Of a DNA stretch of 63,543 nt, positions 9,611 through 17,306 are shown in pieces. Below the pieces are notes generated by a model. The model searched no databases and had not been told where the DNA came from. It saw nothing but the letters and a program-made list of their open reading frames with translations. Position numbers and translations under genes: made by a program. Each line of letters begins with the position of its first letter. Position 1 is the stretch's first letter. The stretch covers positions 1 to 63,543 of the forward strand of contig ONWV01000026.1 of assembly GCA_900321635.1 (NCBI GenBank), in the 5' to 3' direction. The DNA is from an uncultured Spirochaetaceae bacterium. Lineage in GTDB: Bacteria > Spirochaetota > Spirochaetia > Sphaerochaetales > Sphaerochaetaceae.

Positions 9611-9746
9611 AAGAAATAGTTCGCTCATTTCCATTAATCAGGAAGAATCTGAAGAAAAACAGCCAGTAGAATTAAAAGACGAGGAAACCCCTTCAGCTGA
9701 AGAAGAGTTTTTCAGAAAAGAAAATCAAAAAAATCGCATATTACAA

Positions 9747-10163
9747 TTGAAGCGTTTCATAATTGGTTTTGATTGTTTTTTAAATAGCACAGTTTCTTCA
9801 GGTACAGCCACTGTTTTCATTATAGGGTTGCTAATCCCGTCTCCTTTTAAAACCGGACAAGCCCCTTGGAATGATAAAAAAGGCAATCTCTTGTCCATAA
9901 CTAAATGGCTAAATAAGACAATAATTGGTATTTCAGTCAAAGAGATTCAATCAATTCTATCTAAAACAAAACATTTCTCATCAAACATTGACTGGTATTA
10001 TGAAGATCAGGTATTTGGTGAAAAGGCTTTAAAACAAACAGAAATCTGTGAACGATTAGGAATTATACCATCAGCATTTACTAGGACTCTTACGACACTC
10101 AAGAGGAGTATTAGTGATTATTGGGAAGAGCATAAATCCGCATTTGAGGATTTTGATGATTGA
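9747..10163 (+). CDS. C-terminal domain of the second Sel1 protein, in shifted frame
   Basis: The frame is open from about 9593; the first usable start is TTG at 9747, without a convincing ribosome site, which argues that this is not an independent gene. Its product aligns in pattern with the last 150 residues of the protein at 4754-7378: a hydrophobic helix (TATVFIIGLLIPSP versus TASYIIASFLYTD) and the ending ICERLGIIPSAFTRT versus ICELIGVKPSSYART. Best read as the detached C terminus of the gene at 7463. If made alone it would be a 138-residue HTH-like protein. Confidence 0.55.
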   Translation: MKRFIIGFDCFLNSTVSSGTATVFIIGLLIPSPFKTGQAPWNDKKGNLLSITKWLNKTIIGISVKEIQSILSKTKHFSSNIDWYYEDQVFGEKALKQTEICERLGIIPSAFTRTLTTLKRSISDYWEEHKSAFEDFDD

Positions 10164-10533
10164 GGATCCGTTTTTTTTTGATAACGTCTTGGACAGATAC
10201 AACAACTGCAAGTATCAAGATGTTGCAAATTCAATAATTGAACTCATAACTGAAACTGAAGGAGATAAGACGCTCCTATATGTTGATTTGGGGCATGTTC
10301 TTTGTCTGGCTGGGGATTACAGCAGAGCGGCGCCGATATTACTGGGCGCAATTGAAACCCTAGAATTAGGGAATGAAGATAATCCTGTGTTAGAAACTGC
10401 GTATCTTTCTTGTGCCATATGTCTGTTAAACTTGGATGATTATGGTAGATATTGCTTTTATATCTCACGGTATATGGAAATCATAAAATACACTAACCCA
10501 GAATTATATGTTAGCTTGTGTGATAAGATTTAA
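10156..10533 (+). CDS. Small TPR-like protein
   Basis: 125 residues from the ATG at 10156, which overlaps the stop of the preceding frame (10161-10163) and so indicates coupling to it. Two helix pairs of TPR type (LGHVLCLAGDYSRAAPILLG and the following LSCAICLLNLDDYGRY). Similar in size and type to the product at 2814-3272, suggesting that each half of block A has a large protein with a small TPR partner. Function unknown. Confidence 0.55.
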   Translation: MIEDPFFFDNVLDRYNNCKYQDVANSIIELITETEGDKTLLYVDLGHVLCLAGDYSRAAPILLGAIETLELGNEDNPVLETAYLSCAICLLNLDDYGRYCFYISRYMEIIKYTNPELYVSLCDKI

Positions 10534-10583
10534 AAACAAGAGTAATCTCAACACGAACGAAAAAAACTGAAAATCTGATGTGG

Positions 10584-10628
10584 AAGTGTTAATTCTGATA
10601 ATTATTGCCCCAATTAAATAAGTGTAAG
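10584..10628 (+). promoter_or_regulatory. 45-bp repeated promoter-like element, copy 2
   Basis: Same 11-11-23 layout as 3305-3349, with both outer blocks identical and the central 11 bases different. It lies 57 bases before the 46-residue gene that opens the mini-Rho operon. Conservation of the outer blocks and spacing with a free centre is what a bipartite protein-binding site or promoter would show. Confidence 0.6.
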
Positions 10629-10684
10629 GGGAAAGAAAGTACCCTTGAATACTAATTACTCCTGATGGAGCATTGGAGGAAAAG

Positions 10685-10825
10685 ATGGATTTCTTAAGTT
10701 TATTGAAAGACATCATCACAATGGTTGTTGTTGCTAATGCAGCGACTGGTCACAAGGACGACAGTATGACCGAGGAGTATGTTCAGACCCTCGAGACTAT
10801 TCTAAAGTCGGGAAATCCCAGCTGA
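10685..10825 (+). CDS. 46-residue hypothetical protein
   Basis: Begins MDFLSLLKDIITMVVVANAA, a hydrophobic helix, followed by an acidic tail (DDSMTEEYVQTLE). Strong ribosome site GGAGG eight bases upstream. First gene after the repeated 45-bp element and first of the operon that ends with the Rho-like ATPase. Probably membrane-associated. No known family recognised. Confidence 0.6.
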   Translation: MDFLSLLKDIITMVVVANAATGHKDDSMTEEYVQTLETILKSGNPS

Positions 10826-10879
10826 GGCTGGCGGGATTTGGCCGTGATTTCACTTCAAGTTTTGCTGTGGAATCACGGC
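10813..10879 (+). other. Two adjacent RNA hairpins between operon genes
   Basis: Hairpin 1: AAATC/CCAGC (10813-10822) pairs with GCTGG/GATTT (10827-10839, three-base bulge), overlapping the 46-residue gene's stop. Hairpin 2: GCCGTGATTTCAC (10841-10853) pairs with GTGGAATCACGGC (10867-10879), 13 bp with one G-T pair and a 13-base loop. Neither is followed by a T run, so they are not typical terminators; RNA processing or stability control is more likely. Confidence 0.6.
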
Positions 10880-10898
10880 TGAAAAGGAAGGAAGAAGA

Positions 10899-11195
10899 AT
10901 GAAAGACAGAATGGTTATATCAGTTGAGTTCAAACGAAAACCGGATAATCAGATTGCGGCATATTTCGCCGTTAAACCGAAGTTTGATCAAGACAAATGT
11001 GATTGCTTTCTTGCTATGGTTTCACAGCTACCTAAACTGATGGAATTGCTGTTCGGAAGTATTGAGGCAGGTGCAAGATGGCTTGTGGAAAGCAATCGCG
11101 TCAACTTTGAACCTATGAGGCGCATGCTTGAGCAATCTACGGTGTCTTCAATTGATGAGATTGAGAAGTACAGAAACCTTGTGAAGGTTGACTAA
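10899..11195 (+). CDS. 98-residue hypothetical protein
   Basis: Start ATG behind repeated GGAAGGAAG. Begins with a short beta-like stretch (MVISVEFKRKPDNQIAAYF) then helices (CFLAMVSQLPKLMELLFGS). No motif I recognise and no signal peptide. Lies in the four-gene operon with the Rho-like ATPase, separated from the first gene by the two hairpins. Confidence 0.6.
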   Translation: MKDRMVISVEFKRKPDNQIAAYFAVKPKFDQDKCDCFLAMVSQLPKLMELLFGSIEAGARWLVESNRVNFEPMRRMLEQSTVSSIDEIEKYRNLVKVD

Positions 11196-11216
11196 GAAAA
11201 ATAGGAGAGTAAATAA

Positions 11217-11387
11217 ATGTTAATTGGAATAATAACTTTGGCAGGTGCGGCAGTCAGCGCTCTAATCGGAGCAGGATTCAAGAATACTGATTGGGGAAAG
11301 AAAATGGATGAAGCCTTGGAAGGTGCAAAAGACAGTATTCTGAATACAGCAAGAGATGCAAAACAGATTGTTGGCAAAAGGTATTAA
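11217..11387 (+). CDS. 56-residue small membrane-associated protein
   Basis: Begins MLIGIITLAGAAVSALIGAG, a glycine/alanine-rich hydrophobic segment, followed by an amphipathic helix (WGKKMDEALEGAKDSILNTA). GGAGAG ribosome site at the proper spacing. Resembles small membrane proteins with a single N-terminal segment. It directly precedes the Rho-like gene by 33 bases. Confidence 0.6.
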   Translation: MLIGIITLAGAAVSALIGAGFKNTDWGKKMDEALEGAKDSILNTARDAKQIVGKRY

Positions 11388-11420
11388 TGGATTTAAAAGA
11401 AAAAAAGCATAGGAGAAATT

Positions 11421-12137
11421 ATGATTCACAAAGAGTTGAAAGAATATGCTGAAATGGCTGCTTCATATCGCCGGCTGGCTGATGAAAACGATTATTGGAA
11501 GTTCGGTGATTCAAGAATCAATGATAAAGCGCCACAATACAAAGGGAACTGTCTAATTGTTCATGGACAGAGTTTTTCAGGCAAAACAACTCTGCTGCAC
11601 AAAATGGCTAGAGAATTGCCAAGAAATATTAAGATTATAGTAGTTGTTTTCGATACGCGTGATGTTGAGGCACAGAACTTTTGGAAAGATGCTTCCGATC
11701 AAGTGATTAATCTTTCGAAAGAATGCAGATTCTCAATTGGAATTAGAGAGATGGTACTACGCTTTCAGAGCATTTTCGAGAAGTGCCTTGCAGATGTTTT
11801 TGATGATGGTTCGGACGTTCTTCTCATTATTGATTCTTGTAGCCAACTTGTACATGCCATCACTGAATCTGGTATTGTTCCTAGGGGAATTACTCTCTCA
11901 GGCGGAATTGATCAGAATGTCAGTGATTATATCGGATCCCTCTTTGATCTTGCCGGTAATTATTGCAATGGAGGGAGTTTTACTATATGGGGTACGTGTT
12001 TCGTTCAGAACGATGAGGAAATAATGAGTGAAGGAGCTTCATTTGCTCTTAGTCAAGCATCTACAAGTGATATTGTGATGGACCGGGCATATAGGATTAC
12101 CAATAAGTCAATTTCAAAGACTCATATACAAAAATAG
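11421..12137 (+). CDS. Stand-alone Rho-like RecA-fold ATPase (mini-Rho)
   Basis: 238 residues. It matches the ATPase core of transcription terminator Rho rather than other RecA families: CLIVHGQSFSGKTTLLHKMA (Walker A 49-56), VLLIIDS (Walker B 133-139), ITLSGGIDQN (about 157-166; Rho has VLTGGVDAN) and NGGSFTIWGT (183-192; Rho has EGGSLTIIAT). Cellular Rho is about 420 residues or more with an N-terminal OB-fold RNA-binding domain; here that domain is absent and only 45 residues precede Walker A. The position of Rho's catalytic Glu (DERPEE) reads FDTRDVE, so hydrolysis may be altered. Last gene of a small operon with three small proteins. A modulator of host Rho or an independent RNA/DNA motor are both possible. 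Confidence 0.8.
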   Translation: MIHKELKEYAEMAASYRRLADENDYWKFGDSRINDKAPQYKGNCLIVHGQSFSGKTTLLHKMARELPRNIKIIVVVFDTRDVEAQNFWKDASDQVINLSKECRFSIGIREMVLRFQSIFEKCLADVFDDGSDVLLIIDSCSQLVHAITESGIVPRGITLSGGIDQNVSDYIGSLFDLAGNYCNGGSFTIWGTCFVQNDEEIMSEGASFALSQASTSDIVMDRAYRITNKSISKTHIQK

Positions 12138-12251
12138 TCTTTTCTCCAATTACTTTTGCATATGTGTTTATGTAAAATTAGACTTTTTCATTGCTTTTAT
12201 TCCACGCATTTCTTCTGTTCTTTTTTTCAAAAAAGGGCATGCTAAAACACA

Positions 12252-12281
12252 ATAATGCCGACACATAACTGTCGGCATTAT
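12252..12281. terminator. Perfect 12-bp hairpin after the mini-Rho operon
   Basis: ATAATGCCGACA pairs with TGTCGGCATTAT across a six-base loop. It lies 115 bases after the Rho-like gene. The T run after it is weak, so intrinsic termination is likely but not certain. Confidence 0.55.
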
Positions 12282-12304
12282 AATGATTTGTCGTTTAAAG
12301 GCAA

Positions 12305-12322
12305 TTATTCCCACTCAATAAT
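12305..12322 (-). other. guaA 3'-end-like sequence; possible attachment site
   Basis: On the minus strand it reads ATTATTGAGTGGGAATAA, encoding IIEWE and stop, the usual C terminus of GMP synthase. The real guaA in this window ends with VEWE and stop at 31961; both share TCCCACTC on the plus strand and a similar surrounding frame. No guaA body is attached here. Elements that integrate into the guaA 3' end carry such a copy. Confidence 0.4.
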
Positions 12323-12613
12323 GGCAATTTGATTCCACGTATTTAGTGTGTCCTACATTATTCTATCTGTATATATAACGCTAATTGTATTCATATTATT
12401 CATGATACTATCATGTTTGTCGGACAAGGATCGGACAGATATGTGGCTGGTAATTCCTAAAAGTTGAGTTATTTTCATTTTTTAGGAATAGCGCTATAAT
12501 CATACCTGTGTGAGAGAACCGTGTATCTGAACCGTTTCTGTTATTTTTTACTATTCCGCTATTTGTCTAAGAAAAGACACAGGAGCTGATTTATTGGGTT
12601 TATAACTCAGGTA

Positions 12614-12630
12614 ATACTAGGACCTAGTAT
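12614..12630. repeat. 17-bp palindrome ATACTAGG-A-CCTAGTAT
   Basis: Perfect 8-bp arms around one base, overlapping the stop codon of the nuclease gene. A related shorter palindrome, ACCTA-C-TAGGT, lies at 14308-14318 on the other side of the two-gene block. Confidence 0.5.
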
Positions 12631-13745
12631 CGCATATATTTCAAATCAAAAGAATCTGCATCAAGATTGCCTTGTTCGAAGGGAAGATATTTAAGGGATA
12701 TTGTATCTTTCTTTGTTCCTTCTTTCCAAGGTACTGAGAGCTTACAGTCAACAAAATCGGTATTTGTTTCACCTTTTTCTTTTTTAGGAACAACAACCAC
12801 TGCTTCTATGTTAAGTTCGTTTTCTGGGGATTTGTCACCAACTATGATTTTCCACCAAGAAAGTTCATTATCTTCTTTACAACTAATACTATCATTTCGG
12901 ATAAGCCTCAAGAGGAATGTTGAGTATGCAATGGCTTGTGCAATTGCATATGCGGGTTGCTCCTTTTCATCATAGGTGTCTTTAACTTCGAAGACTTGTA
13001 TTATAGAAGATCTTCCTCTTCCCCGCCTTCCCAAAATATCAATTCTTCCTCCTACACCGTTTTTTGAATAGCTTAGCTTTTCTTTCAATCTGTTTTTATC
13101 AAATCCATCTCTGTAAACCTCATGAACTTTACTTGCTTTGAGAGGAGTTGGAAACTGGAAAAAGGATCCGTTGTCTTCAGGTCTGGTAATGACGGTCATG
13201 AACCTAAAGGCTTTTCCGTTAATTAGTTTTAATAATGTGCTTTCAACATCGCATTCTACAACGTGATCAGTATTAACTGTTTCCGGCGAATAGTAAGAAT
13301 AGAAAAGGTCGAAATCTGTACAATTCTTCTTACCAGTAGCCCATTCGCTGGTCCTCTTTTTTCCGATAATACTCCAGAGTTTCGGAGGCACTGCTCCTCT
13401 CTGTTTCCTGGGCTCTATGCGGTCGTACACAAGACTATCAGCATCATAATGAATAGTCGCTATAGAGTTTCCCCTAAATCTAAGATCAAGTTCTGCATCT
13501 TTCATCATAACGCTTGTATAAAACCCAAAGTTAGTATCGAAAAACTTTGTTTGGTTTTGTTTCACATAAACATTTCTTATGACCCTTTTCATTGAATTGA
13601 AATTTGACTCTTCAGTGAGAGTGGCCCATTTGCTTAAATACTTAGTGAAATTTGATTCCCAATTACTTGTATTGCAATCAAGAAGAGTCAAAGAATAATC
13701 TACAATTGGTTGGTAGTAAATATCTGCTAAATCTTTTTTATCCAT
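12624..13745 (-). CDS. Putative PD-(D/E)XK-family nuclease
   Basis: 373 residues. The C-terminal third has GGRIDILGRR, then a beta strand with QVFEVKDTYD followed by a helix AYAIAQAIAYSTFLL; the spaced Asp and the E-V-K triplet are the pattern of PD-(D/E)XK nucleases. No helicase or methyltransferase domain. It lies 19 bases after the DUF1413 gene on the same strand, so they form an operon. Such pairs in an island suggest a restriction or defence function, but no partner methyltransferase is present. Substrate unknown. Confidence 0.55.
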   Translation of the reverse strand: MDKKDLADIYYQPIVDYSLTLLDCNTSNWESNFTKYLSKWATLTEESNFNSMKRVIRNVYVKQNQTKFFDTNFGFYTSVMMKDAELDLRFRGNSIATIHYDADSLVYDRIEPRKQRGAVPPKLWSIIGKKRTSEWATGKKNCTDFDLFYSYYSPETVNTDHVVECDVESTLLKLINGKAFRFMTVITRPEDNGSFFQFPTPLKASKVHEVYRDGFDKNRLKEKLSYSKNGVGGRIDILGRRGRGRSSIIQVFEVKDTYDEKEQPAYAIAQAIAYSTFLLRLIRNDSISCKEDNELSWWKIIVGDKSPENELNIEAVVVVPKKEKGETNTDFVDCKLSVPWKEGTKKDTISLKYLPFEQGNLDADSFDLKYMRY

Positions 13746-13764
13746 ATTGATATATTAGCACTAG

Positions 13765-14172
13765 TTAATTGAAATGCAACTTTTTGCTCGTTTTGGGATA
13801 CGAAATCCTCATCTTTCTTGGTACCGGTCTTCCGCATTCTTCTATGCTGTTTGTTCTCCTATAGATGATTTGCTTTTGCTGGGTTTTCCCTTCATAGCAG
13901 AAACCCTTGCAACTATCGTGTCCGATGTAATCGTTGATATAATCGGTTATCAGCCTTCCAAGTTCTGCCTTTTGGTTTTGGCTAAGACGTTTCCAGATGT
14001 AGCCTTTGAAGAGGTCTTTTATCTGAAAGGTCTCATTAACTCTAATGTTAAACTTAATTTGGCGAAGAACATATCCGAACAATTTTTCCCGAGTTGTGTC
14101 CTTGTTGAATGACTCTGGATTTACCTTTAAACCCTCTGCAGTAGCGTATATTTCATATAATTCTTCTCTCAT
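13765..14172 (-). CDS. DUF1413-type protein
   Basis: 135 residues. The central stretch FQIKDLFKGYIWKRLSQNQK followed by AELGRLITDYI matches the DUF1413 pattern (KDLF.GY.W..L......LG). The C-terminal 40 residues are basic with three Cys and unrecognised. First gene of the minus-strand pair with the nuclease. DUF1413 has no established function to my knowledge; its basic character would allow DNA binding. Confidence 0.55.
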   Translation of the reverse strand: MREELYEIYATAEGLKVNPESFNKDTTREKLFGYVLRQIKFNIRVNETFQIKDLFKGYIWKRLSQNQKAELGRLITDYINDYIGHDSCKGFCYEGKTQQKQIIYRRTNSIEECGRPVPRKMRISYPKTSKKLHFN

Positions 14173-14299
14173 TAAATAGTTGAACCCCTACAAAACTAAT
14201 CAGAAAAATTTTTTTCTGTAAGATTACCCACTACAATAAGTGTCTCATATAGTTTTCTTCCACTAAATCTGCCATGTGCAGATCAAATTAATCGCCTTT

Positions 14300-14331
14300 G
14301 TCAAAACACCTACTAGGTCTATGGTTTTGAC
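14300..14331. promoter_or_regulatory. Nested inverted repeat upstream of the beta-CASP/DnaE operon
   Basis: GTCAAAAC (14300-14307) and GTTTTGAC (14324-14331) are perfect 8-bp arms; ACCTA-C-TAGGT lies within. A TTGACA hexamer (14327-14332) overlaps the right arm, so this could be an operator at a promoter, although no good -10 is seen at 17 bp. Confidence 0.45.
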
Positions 14332-14353
14332 AATATTGTAGCATACGAATCCC

Positions 14354-14372
14354 AAGCCGCAAGAGGCGGTTT
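14354..14372 (+). terminator. Terminator-like hairpin before the operon
   Basis: AAGCCGC pairs with GCGGTTT across AAGAG, followed by TT. It lies just upstream of the first gene of the operon, so it may act as an attenuator in the leader rather than ending a gene. Confidence 0.4.
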
Positions 14373-14458
14373 TTGAAAAAGGATTCAATTGAATGAGATA
14401 TAGAAATTCGATGAATCAGACCCGAAGAGAAAACTTAATGAAAAGAGGTGTCACGCGT

Positions 14459-15730
14459 ATGAAAGACAGGGTTTGTATTCACGGAGCTGCACGCTCCATC
14501 GGTTCCAGTTGTGTTGAACTCACATCTGGAAGAGATCATCTGATTCTGGATTATGGAAAGCCCTTGGAGGGGGAAGGGCCAGTGCCTTTTAAGATTCCGA
14601 AGAAGCGGTTCCATAGGTATCAGTTCATGTTGTCTCATTCACATCTTGACCATTGCGGGTATGTGAATGAGATTCCGAAGTACCAGTACCCAATAAACGA
14701 GAAGATCAGGGTCCTGGCTACAGAACGGACAATCAGAGCGATGGAACTCCAGAATCCAGATGTCCAGCTGCGGGATATTGAGACGCTATGTCCCGATCTG
14801 ATATGGGGCTGGCATGGATTCTGGTACACGTTCGTATATGCCGATCACAGCGCTCCGGATGCATGCAGCCTCATCATCTCCACAAAGAGGAATACATTTC
14901 TCTACACCGGGGACTTCAGACTGCATGGAAGAAGGTCGGATGATTACACCCAGAGGATACAGGGTGTTCTGAAGCATAGGTATTTTGCAGGAAAGCCCCT
15001 GACCATCATAACGGAAGCCACGAATGTCGGAAAAGAGATGGGTCAATCTGAACAGGATGTTGAGGATGAACTTGCAAAGGAGTTCGAGAAGCCGGGTCTG
15101 GTGATGGTGAAGATGGCCAATCAGAACCTCCAGAGGATCGAGAGTGTATATAACGCCTGCAAGAGAAGCGGAAGAATCATGGTCACAGAACCCTATACAG
15201 CCTATTGTGCCCTTGAGCTCGGTAAACAGGAACGAAATCTCGCGGGAGAGCTTGCGGGAAAACCGTTTGACATCAAGCCAGATGGAAAAGTTTGGAAGGT
15301 GTTCAACATCCAGTCTTCATGGACCTCCCGTCTGGCTGAGAGCGGAGAACTCAAACAGTTCGGAGGCCGTATCAAGATCACAAAAGATCAGTTCGAGTCC
15401 ATGTCTGACAGGGTTGTCGCCGTTGCAAATTACGGGATGCAGGATTTCCTGGAAAAGAAAAACCTCGTGAACAGGGTGGTGTGGTCCATGTGGAAGGGTT
15501 ATCCCTGCTATGAGAAGCTCTGCAGCCGTTATGAGGTTCGGTGCATCCATGCCAGCGGGCATGTCTATGAGAGAGACCTTGTCCGGTTCATCAGAGAGCT
15601 GCATCTGGAGAGAACCATCCTGATGCATAGCGGGGACCCGATGAGAATCGCAGGCCTTATCGGTGATTGCACTGAGCCGGTTGTACTGTCGGACGGGCAG
15701 GAGATCAAGCTTAGAGGAGGCAGGCATTGA
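14459..15730 (+). CDS. MBL-fold beta-CASP (RNase J-like) nuclease
   Basis: 423 residues from ATG 14459, chosen because GAGGTG lies eight bases upstream and the fold begins right after it; an in-frame start at 14393 exists. Motifs in order: metal-binding SHSHLDHCG, DHSAPDACSL, YTGDFRLHG, and the C-terminal HASGHVYERDLVRFIRELH typical of beta-CASP enzymes. Family members are RNA or DNA exo/endonucleases; all metal ligands I can place are present. Its stop overlaps the TTG start of the AAA ATPase, so the two are coupled. First gene of the operon containing DnaE. Confidence 0.8.
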   Translation: MKDRVCIHGAARSIGSSCVELTSGRDHLILDYGKPLEGEGPVPFKIPKKRFHRYQFMLSHSHLDHCGYVNEIPKYQYPINEKIRVLATERTIRAMELQNPDVQLRDIETLCPDLIWGWHGFWYTFVYADHSAPDACSLIISTKRNTFLYTGDFRLHGRRSDDYTQRIQGVLKHRYFAGKPLTIITEATNVGKEMGQSEQDVEDELAKEFEKPGLVMVKMANQNLQRIESVYNACKRSGRIMVTEPYTAYCALELGKQERNLAGELAGKPFDIKPDGKVWKVFNIQSSWTSRLAESGELKQFGGRIKITKDQFESMSDRVVAVANYGMQDFLEKKNLVNRVVWSMWKGYPCYEKLCSRYEVRCIHASGHVYERDLVRFIRELHLERTILMHSGDPMRIAGLIGDCTEPVVLSDGQEIKLRGGRH

Positions 15731-17109
15731 AGCTGGATATCAAGGTCGACAGTGAGATGGTTGAGATCGTCAAGTCCCTCAAGAAAGCAGGTTGTTTCTT
15801 CATGCTCCTGATAGACGGCAGTCCTTTTGCGGATCTTGGCATCATTGCCCCACTGATTTTCGGAGAAAACGGGGTGAGTCTGATTCCTTTCGATGCGAAT
15901 ACAGATCTTGATGAGGCAAAGAGGGAGGCGGCCGAGGATGGTTCGGGACTGCTTCTTGTGCCCGACTGCATGGATGTCACAATGGACGATCTCATTGCTG
16001 AGAAGACACCGTTTGCCGTGGTCGTGAACAAGATGAAAGTCCATGAGCCGGTTCCGTTCTTTGACCGTGAATGCCTGAAGATAACAATCAAGATGTCCTT
16101 CTGCAATGTCGAATCCCAGATAGAGGCAATGAAGGGTGCATTCGGAGATAACGCCAAAGCTGTTTTGGATGCCTCCATAAGTCACGGCTTTTTTGAGAAT
16201 GACGTTTTACTGCAGGTCAACGAAATCAATGCGGTTCTGTCTGCGGAGGAGGACCCGGACAAGCGGATTGAGAGACTCAACAGCTTCATGGAGATGCAGG
16301 GGTTTGAAAGGAGAAAGGCTAAGACGGCACCCCCGCCTGCTCATCTTGAGGAGGATGAGGTTATTGAATATGAGGATCCGAAGGTGTCGGATTGTTTTGA
16401 CATCAGGGTTCTCAGGACAACTCTTCCTGTTGATGTGATTGTAAGGATGGCCTCAAAGGCAGGACAGAAACGGTTGTCACTGCTGTTTACAGGTGGGAGC
16501 GGGACTGGAAAGACCGCATTCGCGCATTATCTGGCCTGCAAACTTGGGAGACGTATCATAGTCGCAACTCCGTCCCAGATTCTTCAGAAGTGGTGGGGCA
16601 ACACGGAAAGGAACATTCGACATCTGTTCAAGGCGGCCATGGAATCGGGCTCCGTACTCCTGTTCGATGAGATAGACACATATCTGGGCAGACGGGGTGA
16701 TGTCACTGAGGTGAACCAGAAGCACTGGACGACAATCGCCAACACGTTTCTTCAGGAGATGGAGCGTTTCTCCGGAATCATGATAGGCACCACGAACATG
16801 AAGGAGAATGTGGATCCGGCTTTCATAAGGCGGTTCAACCGGATAGTGGATTTCTCATACCCGGACACTGATGCTGTCAGGTTACTGTGGGATGACTATT
16901 TCCCGAAATATGCCGTTTCACATGAAAGTCTTGAATCCATTGCCATGACCGAGGCGGTGGGGCCGGGGGATTTCGCGAACTTATGGGACACATGTGGATA
17001 TATGGAAGAGGATGAGATCTCCACTGATTTCATAGTGGAGGAACTCCTCCGCTCTGCAGAGATGCGCGGGGGAAAGAAGAGAAGACCAATGGGATTCAGG
17101 ATCAGCTAA
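15727..17109 (+). CDS. AAA+ ATPase with degenerate N-terminal half
   Basis: 460 residues, TTG start six bases after AGGAGG. The C-terminal half is a classic AAA module: Walker A GGSGTGKT near residue 255, aromatic pore-loop motif KWWGNTERN, Walker B LLFDEIDTYL near 310, second region of homology IGTTNMKENVDPAFIRRFNR with two Arg. The N-terminal 190 residues (LIDGSPFADLGIIAPLIFG) look like an ATPase-related domain without a P-loop, or an adaptor. The pore loop predicts a polypeptide-threading hexamer. It overlaps the nuclease gene upstream by four bases. Confidence 0.8.
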   Translation: MKLDIKVDSEMVEIVKSLKKAGCFFMLLIDGSPFADLGIIAPLIFGENGVSLIPFDANTDLDEAKREAAEDGSGLLLVPDCMDVTMDDLIAEKTPFAVVVNKMKVHEPVPFFDRECLKITIKMSFCNVESQIEAMKGAFGDNAKAVLDASISHGFFENDVLLQVNEINAVLSAEEDPDKRIERLNSFMEMQGFERRKAKTAPPPAHLEEDEVIEYEDPKVSDCFDIRVLRTTLPVDVIVRMASKAGQKRLSLLFTGGSGTGKTAFAHYLACKLGRRIIVATPSQILQKWWGNTERNIRHLFKAAMESGSVLLFDEIDTYLGRRGDVTEVNQKHWTTIANTFLQEMERFSGIMIGTTNMKENVDPAFIRRFNRIVDFSYPDTDAVRLLWDDYFPKYAVSHESLESIAMTEAVGPGDFANLWDTCGYMEEDEISTDFIVEELLRSAEMRGGKKRRPMGFRIS

Positions 17110-17123
17110 CAAGGAGGAAAAGT

Positions 17124-17306
17124 ATGATCGGGTATGCAATTCAGAAAGGAAACAGGGTCTATGTCTATGATGAAAAGAATAATGAGATTACGAACAAGAG
17201 CGGAGAACTTCTAGGTTTTTCATCGACTTCTTATGTGGTGAAGAACGGTCATCAGGTTCTGGTATATGACGAGCATGGAAGAATTCTCAAGAATTATTAT
17301 GACTGA
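17124..17306 (+). CDS. 60-residue beta-repeat protein
   Basis: Two copies of a short beta motif (QKGNRVYVYDEKNNEI; KNGHQVLVYDEHGRIL) joined by LLGFSSTSYVV. AAGGAGG ribosome site, 14 bases after the AAA gene. Small proteins of this pattern occur in mobile elements, but I know no function. Last gene before a 217-base gap that contains no obvious promoter. Confidence 0.65.
   Translation: MIGYAIQKGNRVYVYDEKNNEITNKSGELLGFSSTSYVVKNGHQVLVYDEHGRILKNYYD

Larger units (their letters stand above)
12138..12623. other. 486-bp intergenic region at a block boundary
   Basis: Between two convergent transcription units. It contains the 12-bp-stem hairpin at 12252-12281, the guaA-end-like sequence at 12305-12322, and AT-rich DNA with no convincing coding frame. 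The palindrome at 12614-12630 closes it on the right. This looks like a junction between two island segments. Confidence 0.5.

Noticed and set aside
14220..14260. Third copy of the 45-bp promoter element (AATAAGTGT near 14240)
   Set aside because: Only a short part matches and the AAGTGTTAATT block is missing at the required distance.
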